Shown piece after piece: positions 8,770 to 17,739 of a stretch of 59,168 nt of DNA (position 1 is the stretch's first letter; the number at the start of each line of letters is the position of its first letter). A model generated the notes under the pieces. That model saw only the letters and a list, made by a program, of their open reading frames with translations, was not told the DNA's origin and ran no database searches. The position numbers and the translations under genes were made by a program. This DNA is from Gammaproteobacteria bacterium (GTDB taxonomy: Bacteria; Pseudomonadota; Gammaproteobacteria; UBA1113), in contig JAJFKI010000088.1 in assembly GCA_021773295.1 (NCBI GenBank), positions 1 through 59,168 on the forward strand, given 5' to 3'.

Positions 8770-9423
8770 GTGAGTCGTGTGATATCAGGTGATAATGCCG
8801 GAGAGTTTAAAAAATGGGAATCAGGAGATGTTTTTAACAGTACATCTAGCTCGAAGTCAGCCGTGCAAACAGAAAAACAGACGTATCAAAAATCTGAAGT
8901 AGACGCTATGTTAGAGCAAGCAAGAAAAGAAGCTTATGATACTGGCGTATTACAAGGCTTGCAACAAGCAAAAACAGAATTAAAAGTACAAATGCAAGAT
9001 GAAATCAGTGATCAGAAAGCAGATTTAAGCAAATTAGTAAAATCACTACAAGAACCTGTGAGTGCAATGGATGAAACTTTAGAAAAAGATATTTTAGGCT
9101 TAGTTATGTCTGTTGCCTCGGTACTTTATCGCAGAGAAGTTAGTATTCATCCGGAACAAATGCTAACGGTTATCAAGGAAGCAAAATCATTATTACCAAG
9201 CAGTCATAGCAATGTCAGAATCCATTTAAATCCTGAGGATGTTAGTTTCTTGCAAGATAGTGAGTTCGATTTAAATGACGATAGTTTATGTCAATTATTT
9301 GTAGAGGATGAGAACTTAAAACGTGGTGATTGCCGCGTAATCTCCGATCAAACCCAAGTAGATGCGACGCTAGAAGCACGTTTGAATACTATCATTGAAC
9401 AGGTCTTAGCAAATGAGCAATGA
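8770..9423 (+). CDS. fliH: Flagellar export ATPase regulator FliH
   Basis: A 217-aa stator-like protein that holds FliI. It shows a charged Gln-rich coiled-coil centre (about 40-100) with Gly-containing repeats (YDTGVLQGLQQAKTE) and the C-terminal HrpE/FliH domain (VLYRREVSIHPEQ). The start is GTG at 8770, chosen because AAGGAG lies 9-10 bases upstream. It overlaps fliI by 11 bases. Confidence 0.9.
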   Translation: MSRVISGDNAGEFKKWESGDVFNSTSSSKSAVQTEKQTYQKSEVDAMLEQARKEAYDTGVLQGLQQAKTELKVQMQDEISDQKADLSKLVKSLQEPVSAMDETLEKDILGLVMSVASVLYRREVSIHPEQMLTVIKEAKSLLPSSHSNVRIHLNPEDVSFLQDSEFDLNDDSLCQLFVEDENLKRGDCRVISDQTQVDATLEARLNTIIEQVLANEQ

Positions 9424-10780
9424 CCGTAGTTCACGTTTAAGTGAGCGCATGAGTAAAATCAGTTCTCGTTTGAGTAATTTACGTGATATGCGAGTAGAAG
9501 GTCGCTTAATTAGAATTGTAGGTTTGACAATGGAAGCCGTGGGTTGTCAATCTCCCGTTGGTTCTCGTTGTAAAATTAAAAATACTGATGGCAAAATTTA
9601 TGAAGCCGAAGTGGTAGGTTTTTCAGGTGATAAAACCTATTTAATGTCTTCAGAAGAAGTTTATGGTTTGTCGCCTGGTGCTAGAATAACGCCATTAAAT
9701 AAAGTAGTTGAAGTCCCAGTGACACACGATCTTTTAGGTCGTATTATTGATGGGCAAGGAAACCCTTTAGATAATAAAGGTCCGATCAAAGCCAGCCGAC
9801 ATTATCCATTAAGTGGCAAACAGATTAATCCGTTAGATAGAGACACGATTACCAAACCCTTAGATGTGGGTATTCGTAGTATTAATAGCTTACTCACCGT
9901 TGGCCGTGGTCAACGCTTAGGGTTGTTTGCTGGGAGTGGTGTTGGTAAAAGTGTATTACTTGGCATGATGAGTTGCTTTACCAGTGCTGATATCACCGTG
10001 GTAGGATTAATTGGTGAGCGCGGACGTGAAGTCAAAGAATTTATAGAACATAATTTAGGGGAACAAGGTTTAGAGCGATCCGTTGTGGTTGCTGCACCAG
10101 CAGATACGTCACCATTAATGCGTTTACACGGTGCCATGTGGGCTACTACTATTGCAGAATATTTTCGTGATCAAGGTGCTCATGTATTATTGTTAGTAGA
10201 TTCACTCACTCGTTTCGCCATGGCACAACGAGAACTTGGCTTAGCTATTGGCGAACCGCCAGCTACCAAAGGTTATCCACCCTCCGTATTTTCTAAATTA
10301 TCTAAACTTGTTGAACGCACGGGAACTGGCATCAATGGCAAAGGTTCTATCACAGCTTTTTATACTGTATTAGCCGAAGGCGATGATCAACAAGATCCCA
10401 TTGCTGATTCTGCCCGCTCATTTTTAGATGGTCATCTTGTTTTATCCAGGACCTTAGCCGATTCAGGCCATTACCCAGCCATTGATATTGAACAATCTAT
10501 TAGCAGGGTGATGCCAAACGTTACTAGCAAAGACCAACAACAGGATGCAACACACTTTAAAAAATTATTGGCAAAGTACCAACAAAGCAGAGATTTGATC
10601 AACATTGGCGCTTATCAAGCCGGTTCTGATCCAGAATTAGACATAGCCATCCAACGAATGCCCCAGCTGTATGATTTCTTGGCACAAGACATGCAAGAGA
10701 AAGTTGACTTTGACCACAGTGTGCTACAATTACAGACACTGTTTTGTAAAGGACAACAAACGGCAGAAGAGAATGGCTAA
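9413..10780 (+). CDS. fliI: Flagellum-specific ATP synthase FliI
   Basis: A 455-aa hexameric ATPase of the flagellar type III export apparatus. The beta-barrel N domain is followed by Walker A GSGVGKS (about 174-180), catalytic GERGREV, Walker B VLLLVDSLTR (about 258-267) and the YPPSVFSKLSKLVERTG segment typical of FliI. Length is normal. The start overlaps fliH and the stop overlaps fliJ by 8 bases. Confidence 0.97.
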   Translation: MSNDRSSRLSERMSKISSRLSNLRDMRVEGRLIRIVGLTMEAVGCQSPVGSRCKIKNTDGKIYEAEVVGFSGDKTYLMSSEEVYGLSPGARITPLNKVVEVPVTHDLLGRIIDGQGNPLDNKGPIKASRHYPLSGKQINPLDRDTITKPLDVGIRSINSLLTVGRGQRLGLFAGSGVGKSVLLGMMSCFTSADITVVGLIGERGREVKEFIEHNLGEQGLERSVVVAAPADTSPLMRLHGAMWATTIAEYFRDQGAHVLLLVDSLTRFAMAQRELGLAIGEPPATKGYPPSVFSKLSKLVERTGTGINGKGSITAFYTVLAEGDDQQDPIADSARSFLDGHLVLSRTLADSGHYPAIDIEQSISRVMPNVTSKDQQQDATHFKKLLAKYQQSRDLINIGAYQAGSDPELDIAIQRMPQLYDFLAQDMQEKVDFDHSVLQLQTLFCKGQQTAEENG

Positions 10781-11201
10781 CACATCACAAATATTAAATG
10801 CCTTGAACGTAAAAACTCAAAGTGCGAAATCAAAGGCAGCACAAACACACGCGCAACGGCAAGCGAAAGAACAAACCAAGCAACAAGCTGAAGCATTGCG
10901 TCAGCAATACCAACCCAAGCGCGGTACTACCATGACAGCTCAAGAATTCCAAATGAATCAAATCATGGGGGCACATTTAGATAAAACCATCGAATTGGCA
11001 GAAACTGAATGCCAACAATTATCCGTGCAGTTGCAACAACAACAAGAAGTAGTAAAGCGCTACTTCTTAACAGAATCCGCCGCAGAGAAAATGATTTTAC
11101 AACGACAACGAGAAGACTTGCATCGTAAAGAGGTTCTAGAAGATCAAACAATCTCCGACATGACAACAGCAAGACAAACATTACCATCACCAGCAGCTTA
11201 G
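10773..11201 (+). CDS. fliJ: Flagellar export chaperone/stalk FliJ
   Basis: A 142-aa protein made almost wholly of Gln/Lys/Glu-rich coiled coil, of FliJ length, directly after fliI. FliJ forms the central stalk of the FliI ring and recycles export chaperones. The start is set at ATG 10773, overlapping the fliI stop; an open frame further upstream lies inside fliI and is not used. Family assignment rests on position, size and coiled-coil character because FliJ is poorly conserved. Confidence 0.85.
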   Translation: MANTSQILNALNVKTQSAKSKAAQTHAQRQAKEQTKQQAEALRQQYQPKRGTTMTAQEFQMNQIMGAHLDKTIELAETECQQLSVQLQQQQEVVKRYFLTESAAEKMILQRQREDLHRKEVLEDQTISDMTTARQTLPSPAA

Positions 11202-11220
11202 CAATATACAAATAGTGTAG

Positions 11221-11240
11221 GGGCGCTTCGCGAAGCGCCC
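11221..11240. terminator. Perfect 20-bp palindrome after fliJ
   Basis: GGGCGCTTCGCGAAGCGCCC is fully self-complementary and lies 19 bases after the fliJ stop. It forms a strong GC stem but has no T-run, so it could be a transcript-end stabiliser or rho-type pause site rather than a classic intrinsic terminator. Confidence 0.55.
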
Positions 11241-11286
11241 TCTGGTTAAAAGCGAAGTGTTTATTAAAAAGTAAGAGAAGCCAAAA

Positions 11287-12084
11287 ATGAAAAAAATTAT
11301 TTTAATCTTAACCCTAATCTTCTTACCAATACTAAGCACAGCTAATACAGTACCAACACCCGAATCACCCCAACAACAAAACATCCTGCGTGTCATCCCT
11401 CTACGCTATAAAACTGCCGATCAACTCATTCCAAGCATAAAACCATTTTTATCCCCAGGATCAGTCATAGAAGGTAACGGCAGTAAACTCATTGTAAAAA
11501 CCAACCCACAAAACTTAAACGAAGTAAATCGCCTAGTACAACAACTCGATCGCCCCCCCATCATGTTCTTAGTAACAGTAAGAAGAGAAGGTGGCAACGA
11601 CAATATCGCACTGACAGAAAAACCGGTAAAAGTCATTAGCACTAATAACCGCATGACAAGACCTTTAAAACAACAAGTCAAAGTACTAGAAGGCAAACGC
11701 GTGTTTATTGGTAGCGGCCAAACCTTCCCGGTACGCGATTATAATTATGGCTATTATGGTTATCCCAACGGTGGCCAAGTGACGTATACCACTGTCGAAT
11801 CAGGCTTTTACTTAACCTCACGCTTATCAGGCTCAAATGCGTTGGTTGATATCAAATGGGCATTCCAGTCTTTAGAAAACAATCAGCCCATCGCCAAAGA
11901 ATTCAGCAGCATCAATAATGAAGCCGTCAGCACTAACATGATGGTCCCTCTCGGCGAATGGACAAAAATCAGCAACCAATCCGAGCGCGTCTTCCACGAA
12001 CAAGGCACAAAAGTTTACGATACTAACGATCTAAAACACCCAGCAAGTACCGTGTATATAAAAGTAGATATCGCACGATCGTGA
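11287..12084 (+). CDS. Exported protein with secretin N-type domain
   Basis: A 265-aa protein with a clear signal peptide (KKIILILTLIFLPILSTANT). Residues ~35-95 (ILRVIPLRYKTADQLIPSIK, then SKLIVKTNPQNLNEVNRLVQ, QLDRPP) match the ring-building N domain of secretins such as GspD/PilQ. The rest (about 95-265) contains a Tyr/Gly stretch (YNYGYYGYPNGG) and a beta-rich end, but it is far too short for a full secretin pore. It sits between fliJ and flgB on the same strand, so a role in the flagellar envelope or a minor export path is possible but unproven. A long hairpin element follows one base after its stop. Confidence 0.7.
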   Translation: MKKIILILTLIFLPILSTANTVPTPESPQQQNILRVIPLRYKTADQLIPSIKPFLSPGSVIEGNGSKLIVKTNPQNLNEVNRLVQQLDRPPIMFLVTVRREGGNDNIALTEKPVKVISTNNRMTRPLKQQVKVLEGKRVFIGSGQTFPVRDYNYGYYGYPNGGQVTYTTVESGFYLTSRLSGSNALVDIKWAFQSLENNQPIAKEFSSINNEAVSTNMMVPLGEWTKISNQSERVFHEQGTKVYDTNDLKHPASTVYIKVDIARS

Positions 12085-12085
12085 C

Positions 12086-12248
12086 GCCGTATTTTTTGTC
12101 ACAAAGGCTTGTCTTAATTCTGTGCTTGGAGCAGAGTGGGTTACCTCCAAATCAAGCGCAGGAGGCCGAAGGCTGACGAGCCATTGGCGGTAACCCACTC
12201 TGCTCCAAGCACAGAATTAAGACAAGCCTTTGTGACAAAAAATACGGC
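12086..12248. repeat. Long inverted-repeat element with 60-bp perfect arms
   Basis: The arms at 12086-12145 and 12189-12248 are exact reverse complements over 60 bases, separated by a 43-base core (12146-12188). The core, with CAAGCGCAGGAGGCCGAAGG then CTGACGAGCCATTGG, matches the core of the element at the window's right end at 36 of 43 positions. The outer arms of the two elements are unrelated. It could act as a terminator of the preceding gene or be a small mobile or repair-derived element. Confidence 0.9.
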
Positions 12249-12297
12249 ATTAGCACAAAGCAAAAAATTTTTAATATTTACCCATGAATAAAAAAGT

Positions 12298-12313
12298 TGG
12301 TACGGAACTTGCT
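12298..12313 (+). promoter_or_regulatory. Sigma-54 promoter of flgBCD
   Basis: TGGTACGGAACTTGCT fits TGGYACG-N4-TTGCW with exact spacing and lies 35 bases before the flgB start. It is the best RpoN match in the window and is expected to be FleQ-dependent. Confidence 0.8.
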
Positions 12314-12348
12314 AAATAAAACCTGAAGGACCATAAGGAGTGACTCAA

Positions 12349-12738
12349 ATGGATTCAATCTTTGGCATACATGCAGATGCTTTGCTGCTTCTAGAGAAGC
12401 GGGCACAAGTATTAGCGACTAATTTAGTCAATTCGGACACCCCGAATTATAAAGCGAAAGATCTCGATTTTAATAAAATGCTGGCTAATAAAATAAAAAG
12501 CCACGCAATGAATCAATCTATGAGCACCACAAAAGCCGGCGAAATGCAAATGGATGCACCAGAAGAAACAAATATATTAGTAGAGCGCCAGGCCCTGCAA
12601 CCTTCAGCCGATGGTAATACTGTCGATGAACAAAGGGAAGAAAGTTTATATACACAAAATGCGATGCAATATTTAGCGAGCTTAAACTTTATCAGTAATA
12701 AAGCAAAAATGCTGACATTGGCAATGAAAGGAGAATAA
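12349..12738 (+). CDS. flgB: Flagellar proximal rod protein FlgB
   Basis: A 129-aa rod protein with the N-terminal rod signature LATNLVNSDTPNYKAKDLDF and the C-terminal helix (LNFISNKAKMLTLAMKGE). The ATG at 12349 is preferred over the in-frame GTG at 12340 because AAGGAG ends at 12340, giving an 8-base spacing. It is first in flgBCD, behind a sigma-54-like promoter and a long inverted-repeat element. Confidence 0.95.
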   Translation: MDSIFGIHADALLLLEKRAQVLATNLVNSDTPNYKAKDLDFNKMLANKIKSHAMNQSMSTTKAGEMQMDAPEETNILVERQALQPSADGNTVDEQREESLYTQNAMQYLASLNFISNKAKMLTLAMKGE

Positions 12739-12740
12739 CC

Positions 12741-13175
12741 ATGTCACTAGGGCAAATATTTGACATAGCAGGCTCCGGGATGACCGCACAGTCATTAAGG
12801 CTGAATGTGATTGCCAGTAATTTAAGTAACAAAGATAGCATTGGTAAAACAGAAAAAGAAACGTATCATGCAAAACAACCCGTGTTTGAAACGATCATGG
12901 AAAAAGCACAAGATGCTTTTGCGCCAAAATCTTTGATAGGTAAAGTCAGAGTTTCAGAAATTCAACAAAGTAAAGAAGCATTACGTAAAGAATTTAAACC
13001 AGGCCATCCTTTCGCCGATGAAGATGGTTTTGTATTCATGCCTAATGTGAATCCAATCGAAGAAATGGCGAATATGGTAGACGCATCCCGTTCCTATCAG
13101 AACGATGTGCAAGTTATGCAAACCGCTAAAAACTTGATGCTTAAAACCATCAATGCGTTAGGCGGCGTGAGTTAG
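12741..13175 (+). CDS. flgC: Flagellar proximal rod protein FlgC
   Basis: A 144-aa rod protein. The N-terminal LRLNVIASNLSNKDS signature and the C-terminal NPIEEMANMVDASRSYQNDV helix are characteristic of FlgC. It starts 2 bases after the flgB stop with GGAGAA upstream. Confidence 0.96.
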   Translation: MSLGQIFDIAGSGMTAQSLRLNVIASNLSNKDSIGKTEKETYHAKQPVFETIMEKAQDAFAPKSLIGKVRVSEIQQSKEALRKEFKPGHPFADEDGFVFMPNVNPIEEMANMVDASRSYQNDVQVMQTAKNLMLKTINALGGVS

Positions 13176-13191
13176 AGTGAGGTAAATAGCG

Positions 13192-13875
13192 ATGACGGGA
13201 ATTAACAACATCAACACAATGAGTGCCATTGAAAAACTCAGTAGCACCGAGGCAACCAATAGCACAGCCAATGCTAAAAAAGCATTAGGCCAAGAGGATT
13301 TCCTCAAGCTGTTGACCACTCAAATGAGTCAACAAGATCCCATGAACCCAAGCAGCAGTGCCGACTTTATTGGTCAAATGGCGCAAATTGGTACCGTGGA
13401 TGGCATTGGTAAATTACAACAATCACTTGCTGGTATTAGTGCAGGTGTTTTCTCAAACCAAGCGTTACAAGCATCTACGATGGTAGGGCGCAATGTCTTC
13501 ATTCCAAGTAACAAAGGCATGTTAACTCAAAATGGTTTATCAGGCGCCGTTGCCTCAGATTATAAACTCTATGACTTAAACGTAAAAATAACGGATGAAA
13601 AAGGCAAAACCATCAAAGAAATAAAACTAGGTGAACAAAACCCAGGCGTTACAGATTTTAAATGGGATGGCACCGGCAACGATGGTAAACCTTATCCAGC
13701 AGGTCAATACAAAATGGCAGCCACTGCTACCATAAATGGCAAAGCAACCAACTTACAAACCTTAGCCTTCGCTAACGTCAACAGCGTAACCTTAGGCCAA
13801 GGTGACTCAAACGTCTTACTAAACCTAGGCGAGTTAGGTACGGCCCCACTATATGACGTGTGGAAAATTAGTTAA
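13192..13875 (+). CDS. flgD: Flagellar hook capping protein FlgD
   Basis: A 227-aa hook scaffold. The conserved N-terminal region LGQEDFLKLLTTQMSQQDPM and ADFIGQMAQ is clear, followed by the Ig-like/Tudor C-terminal part with FKWDGTGNDGKPYPAGQYK. It directs hook polymerisation of FlgE and is removed later. It ends the flgBCD unit; the next 326 bases hold an inverted-repeat element and the flgE promoter. Confidence 0.95.
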   Translation: MTGINNINTMSAIEKLSSTEATNSTANAKKALGQEDFLKLLTTQMSQQDPMNPSSSADFIGQMAQIGTVDGIGKLQQSLAGISAGVFSNQALQASTMVGRNVFIPSNKGMLTQNGLSGAVASDYKLYDLNVKITDEKGKTIKEIKLGEQNPGVTDFKWDGTGNDGKPYPAGQYKMAATATINGKATNLQTLAFANVNSVTLGQGDSNVLLNLGELGTAPLYDVWKIS

Positions 13876-13990
13876 TAGCTTTTTAACTTAGTCTCCAATA
13901 ACAAAGATAAGTTTAAAACGAAATACCCGCACAACCTGATCCTTCCTAACACACACTCACACCGATGTTTAATAATGAACTGAGCTCGAC

Positions 13991-14103
13991 GTCTAAATTT
14001 CCTGGTAAGTCATACGTAAACCTTAAGCGACAGGACGTCGCTTCAGAGCCTACAGGGATGTATTTACGGCGTGTTTACGTATGACTTACCAGGAAATTTA
14101 GAC
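13991..14103. repeat. Inverted-repeat element with 31-bp perfect arms
   Basis: The arms at 13991-14021 and 14073-14103 are exact reverse complements. The 51-base core holds a nested 7-bp stem, AAGCGAC/GTCGCTT (14025-14031 / 14037-14043), followed by GAGCCTACAGGGATGTATTT. The core differs from that of the 12086 element. It lies between flgD and the flgE promoter. Confidence 0.88.
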
Positions 14104-14139
14104 ATACCCCTGAGGTTCATTACTTAAACAGCCCCTAAT

Positions 14140-14155
14140 TGGCACAAATATTGAA
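14140..14155 (+). promoter_or_regulatory. Probable sigma-54 promoter of the flgE operon
   Basis: TGGCACAAATATTGAA has a near-perfect -24 element and the right spacing, but GA in place of GC at -12. It lies 46 bases before the flgE start. Confidence 0.6.
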
Positions 14156-14201
14156 ACATAATATCCAGAATGACAGTGATTACAAAACTAGGAGGACAAT
14201 T

Positions 14202-15392
14202 ATGTCGATAATGAATGTAGCACTCAGCGGACTTCGTGCCGCCAGTGGTGATCTTGAGGTAACAGGTAATAATATTGCGAACGCCAATACAACAGGCTTT
14301 AAGCAGTCATCTGCACAATTTGCGGATGTATTTGGTGGCGGTTCCACGGGGAATCAAATTGGTAATGGTGTGAAAATCGCATCCATCAGCCAAGATTTTT
14401 CCGGCGGCCCCGTTAACGCAACCAATGGACAATTAGATATGGCCATTACCGGTGATGGATTTTTTACCATGAAATCAGCGGATGGCACCACGGTTTATAG
14501 CCGAGCTGGGAACTTTAGTGTTGATACTAAAGGTTATATTGTAAATAACGATGGTTCATTATTACAAGGCTATGTAGCGAGTAATGGCCAAGTAGGTGCC
14601 GCAAAAGGTGAGATCCAAATCCCAACAGAACCAGCGCCGCCAAAAGCGACGGCTAATATTACGTTTGCACGTAATTTAGATGCAAGTTCGAATGTGATTA
14701 CAGCGACCTTCGACCCTGCGGATGGTTCAACTTATAATGCATCGGATCCCGCGACTATCTATGACAGCTTAGGCGGCGCGCATTCAATGACAACCTACTA
14801 TACAAAGACTGCCGACAATAATTGGGCTGTTAATGTAGAAGTCGATGGTACTTCATTAGGTAGTGGTAGTTTGGCTTTTAACCCAGATGGTTCTTTACTG
14901 TCTGCGACTGGTTTGGGTTCATTTACTTGGAATCCAGGTGGCGGTGCCCAAGCAAGCCAAGCCTTATCATTAAATTATACAGATGCCACGCAATTTGGTG
15001 GTAATAGCGCACCTCCATCCATTTCACAAGATGGTTATGCCGCAGGGATTTTTACGGGTTTAGACATTGACGATAATGGTGTGATTTCCGCGCGTTACAC
15101 CAATGGTCGTTTAGAACCACTAGGCCAAGTTGCCGTTGCTACTTTTGCTAATCCACAAGGATTATATTCAGTGGGTGACATGACATGGGTAGAAACCGGT
15201 GTTTCAGGTGCTGCTCAAAGCAGTAAAAGTAATAGCATGGGGAGTATCCGCTCTGGTGCATTGGAAGCATCGAATGTGGATCTAACAGAGCAGTTAGTGA
15301 ATATGATCACAGCGCAGCGTGCCTTCCAGGCTAACGCACAATCGATTAAAGCGGGTGACACACTAATGCAATCGATAATGAGTATTCAATAG
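14202..15392 (+). CDS. flgE: Flagellar hook protein FlgE
   Basis: A 396-aa hook subunit. N-terminal ALSGLRAASGDLEVTGNNIA and C-terminal LVNMITAQRAFQANAQSIKA are the conserved axial coiled-coil ends, with the hook-specific domain between. The start is ATG 14202 with AGGAGGA 8 bases upstream; an in-frame upstream extension to 14139 overlaps the promoter and is not used. It leads flgEFGHIJKL. Confidence 0.96.
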   Translation: MSIMNVALSGLRAASGDLEVTGNNIANANTTGFKQSSAQFADVFGGGSTGNQIGNGVKIASISQDFSGGPVNATNGQLDMAITGDGFFTMKSADGTTVYSRAGNFSVDTKGYIVNNDGSLLQGYVASNGQVGAAKGEIQIPTEPAPPKATANITFARNLDASSNVITATFDPADGSTYNASDPATIYDSLGGAHSMTTYYTKTADNNWAVNVEVDGTSLGSGSLAFNPDGSLLSATGLGSFTWNPGGGAQASQALSLNYTDATQFGGNSAPPSISQDGYAAGIFTGLDIDDNGVISARYTNGRLEPLGQVAVATFANPQGLYSVGDMTWVETGVSGAAQSSKSNSMGSIRSGALEASNVDLTEQLVNMITAQRAFQANAQSIKAGDTLMQSIMSIQ

Positions 15393-15405
15393 TTAGGGGT
15401 AAACG

Positions 15406-16146
15406 ATGGACCGGGTAGTATATCTCGCAGCAAATGGAAGTAACCACATAATGTCAGCACAGACGGCGAATATTAATAATCTCGCCAATGTGAATACGCC
15501 AGGATTTCGGGCGGACTTACCGTCTTTTACAAGCCAAGAAGTAGAAGGCGGTGATTATCAGACACGTGTGTTTAGTTCATTAGATAAATTGCGTGCCGAC
15601 TTTACACCTGGGGCTATCGCTAGCACAGGTAACGAATTAGACGTTGCGATTAAAGGTGAAGGTTGGATTGCTGTGCAAGGTGCCTCGGGTGAAGAAGGCT
15701 ATACCAGGGCCGGTAATTTTAAATTATCACCAGAAGGTATGTTGCAAACACAAGATGGCAAGGCCGTGATAGGTAATGGCGGGCCAATTACAATACCCCC
15801 AGCTGAAAAAGTTGAAATTGGGAATGATGGCACAATTAGTGTGAAAGCTGCGGGGCAGAGTGCAGCTTCTTTAGCCCAAGTTGATCGCATAAAATTAGTA
15901 AAACCTGATCAAGAATTATTATACAAAGGTCAAGATGGTTTGTTTTATCGGAGTGATAAAGCGCCTTCCAATCCAGACCCAACAGTGTCAGTAGTTTCTG
16001 GTGCTTATGAAAAAAGTAATGTGGATTCCATAGGATCGTTAGTGAGCATGATTGATTTGGCTAGAGAATATGAGATTGATATGAAAATGATGAAAATGGC
16101 AGAAGATAATTCTGATAAAACCAATCAGATTATGCAAATACAGTAA
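15406..16146 (+). CDS. flgF: Flagellar proximal rod protein FlgF
   Basis: A 246-aa rod protein. The start MDRVVYLAANGSNHIMSAQT and the C-terminal SIGSLVSMIDLAREYEIDMK are typical of FlgF, which differs from FlgG in the terminal helix. It lies between flgE and flgG in standard order. Confidence 0.95.
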   Translation: MDRVVYLAANGSNHIMSAQTANINNLANVNTPGFRADLPSFTSQEVEGGDYQTRVFSSLDKLRADFTPGAIASTGNELDVAIKGEGWIAVQGASGEEGYTRAGNFKLSPEGMLQTQDGKAVIGNGGPITIPPAEKVEIGNDGTISVKAAGQSAASLAQVDRIKLVKPDQELLYKGQDGLFYRSDKAPSNPDPTVSVVSGAYEKSNVDSIGSLVSMIDLAREYEIDMKMMKMAEDNSDKTNQIMQIQ

Positions 16147-16161
16147 CAGGGAGTAGTAACA

Positions 16162-16947
16162 ATGAATAATGCATTATGGGTCGCAAAAACAGGTTTAGAT
16201 GCTTTGCAACATCAAATGACGAGCATTACCAATAACTTGGCAAATGTTAATACCGTGGGCTTTAAAAAAGCACGTGCTAACTTCCAAGATTTACTGTATC
16301 AGAATGTCACGCAGCCAGGTGGTCAAAGCACAGAAGATACAAAGTTTTCTACGGGTTTAATGGAAGGTACAGGTGTTAAAACCGTATCAACCCAAAAATT
16401 ATTTACCCAAGGTCCAATTCAACAAACCGACAGTCAATTTGATGTTGCCATTCAAGGTCGTGGTTTTATTGAAGTGCAAATGCCAGATGGTACCAGTGCT
16501 TATACACGGGATGGTCAACTGCACTTGAGTGAAAGTGGTGAATTAGTCACGGCTAAAGGGTTTAAATTAGCGGCAGGGATTTCGCTAGAGCAAGGTACAA
16601 CGAGTTTAACGATTGGTAGTGATGGTGTGGTATCAGCGACTGTTAATAATAGTGCGACACCTACAGAAGTTGGCTCGCTTCAACTGGCTGACTTTATTAA
16701 TCCAGCTGGATTGCAACCAATCGGGGATAACTTATTTATCGAAACCGTAAGTAGTGGTGCACCACAACAAAGTGCGCCAGGAACCAATGGCTTAGGTACG
16801 TTGCAACAAGGTAGTTTAGAAGGTTCTAATGTCAGCGTTGTTGAAGAAATGGTGAATATGATTGAGACGCAACGGGCCTATGAAATGAATTCTAAAGCAG
16901 TGTCTACGGTTGATAATATGCTGCAGTACACGACACAAACACTTTAA
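16162..16947 (+). CDS. flgG: Flagellar distal rod protein FlgG
   Basis: A 261-aa distal rod protein of standard length. It begins MNNALWVAKTGLDALQHQMT and ends with the conserved VVEEMVNMIETQRAYEMNSK helix. GGGAG is upstream. A 95-base gap without a visible promoter separates it from flgH. Confidence 0.97.
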   Translation: MNNALWVAKTGLDALQHQMTSITNNLANVNTVGFKKARANFQDLLYQNVTQPGGQSTEDTKFSTGLMEGTGVKTVSTQKLFTQGPIQQTDSQFDVAIQGRGFIEVQMPDGTSAYTRDGQLHLSESGELVTAKGFKLAAGISLEQGTTSLTIGSDGVVSATVNNSATPTEVGSLQLADFINPAGLQPIGDNLFIETVSSGAPQQSAPGTNGLGTLQQGSLEGSNVSVVEEMVNMIETQRAYEMNSKAVSTVDNMLQYTTQTL

Positions 16948-17042
16948 CCATCTCTGTCATCCCGGCCTTGAGCTTCCTCTGAGGTGAGCCTTGGCCCACA
17001 TTTTGCAACCATTACTCCAAATTACTAAAGAAGGTAAGTTAG

Positions 17043-17729
17043 ATGATGCGACTGATTAATAATTTCGCAAAATACAGTGTCCTAGTGGCAGGTTTAGCGC
17101 TATTATCAGGCTGTACGGATTTATTTGGGCCACAACCTAATGATCCGCGTTTTGAGCCGGCGATGCCCAAACCCTATAATCCTGAGCCTGCAGCACCCGG
17201 ATCGCTTTATCATTCAAATACGGATGCTGGAAACTTATATGCAGATTTACGCGCGTATCGTGTGGGCGATATTCTGTTAGTCAAGCTGCTAGAAAATACA
17301 AATGGTAGTAAAAAATCATCTACTAATAATTCAAAAGATGCCACCATTACGGTACCAACGCCGGTGATGTTTGGACATAACATTCCAGGTTTAGAACAAA
17401 CGGTTAATTCATCCAGTTCCTTTAAAGGTGCAGGTGATAGTGATCAGAGTAATAGTTTAACCGGTGACATTTCGGTGACGGTTGCAAGAGTTTTACCGAA
17501 TGGAAATTTAGTGATTAAGGGTGAAAAGTGGATCAAAATCAATACTGGGCGAGAATATATTCGTTTAACGGGTATCGTGCGTCCCGTTGATATCGATCCT
17601 GATAATAGTGTGCTTTCAACCAAAGTTTCTAACCCACGCATTGAATACAGTGCAACGGGTCAATTAGCCGACGCTAACAAGCAAGGTTGGGCCGGTCGAT
17701 TCTTTAATAGTCCTATCTGGCCATTTTAA
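17043..17729 (+). CDS. flgH: Flagellar L-ring lipoprotein FlgH
   Basis: A 228-aa outer-membrane ring protein. The signal sequence ends in lipobox LLSGC, with the lipidated Cys near 25. The central [20 protein letters not shown] and [20 protein letters not shown] are strongly conserved FlgH segments. The C-terminus ends in Phe, as usual for this family. It is followed by flgI. Confidence 0.97.
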   Translation: MMRLINNFAKYSVLVAGLALLSGCTDLFGPQPNDPRFEPAMPKPYNPEPAAPGSLYHSNTDAGNLYADLRAYRVGDILLVKLLENTNGSKKSSTNNSKDATITVPTPVMFGHNIPGLEQTVNSSSSFKGAGDSDQSNSLTGDISVTVARVLPNGNLVIKGEKWIKINTGREYIRLTGIVRPVDIDPDNSVLSTKVSNPRIEYSATGQLADANKQGWAGRFFNSPIWPF

Positions 17730-17739
17730 GCGGGGAATT

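Noticed and set aside
11221..11240. CRISPR or REP array after fliJ
   Set aside because: Single palindrome copy, no repeats or spacers nearby.
16955..17010. CTGTCATCCCGGCCTTGAGC segment between flgG and flgH as a palindromic element
   Set aside because: Only a half-site and a tiny CCTC/GAGG stem are visible; no second arm is present.
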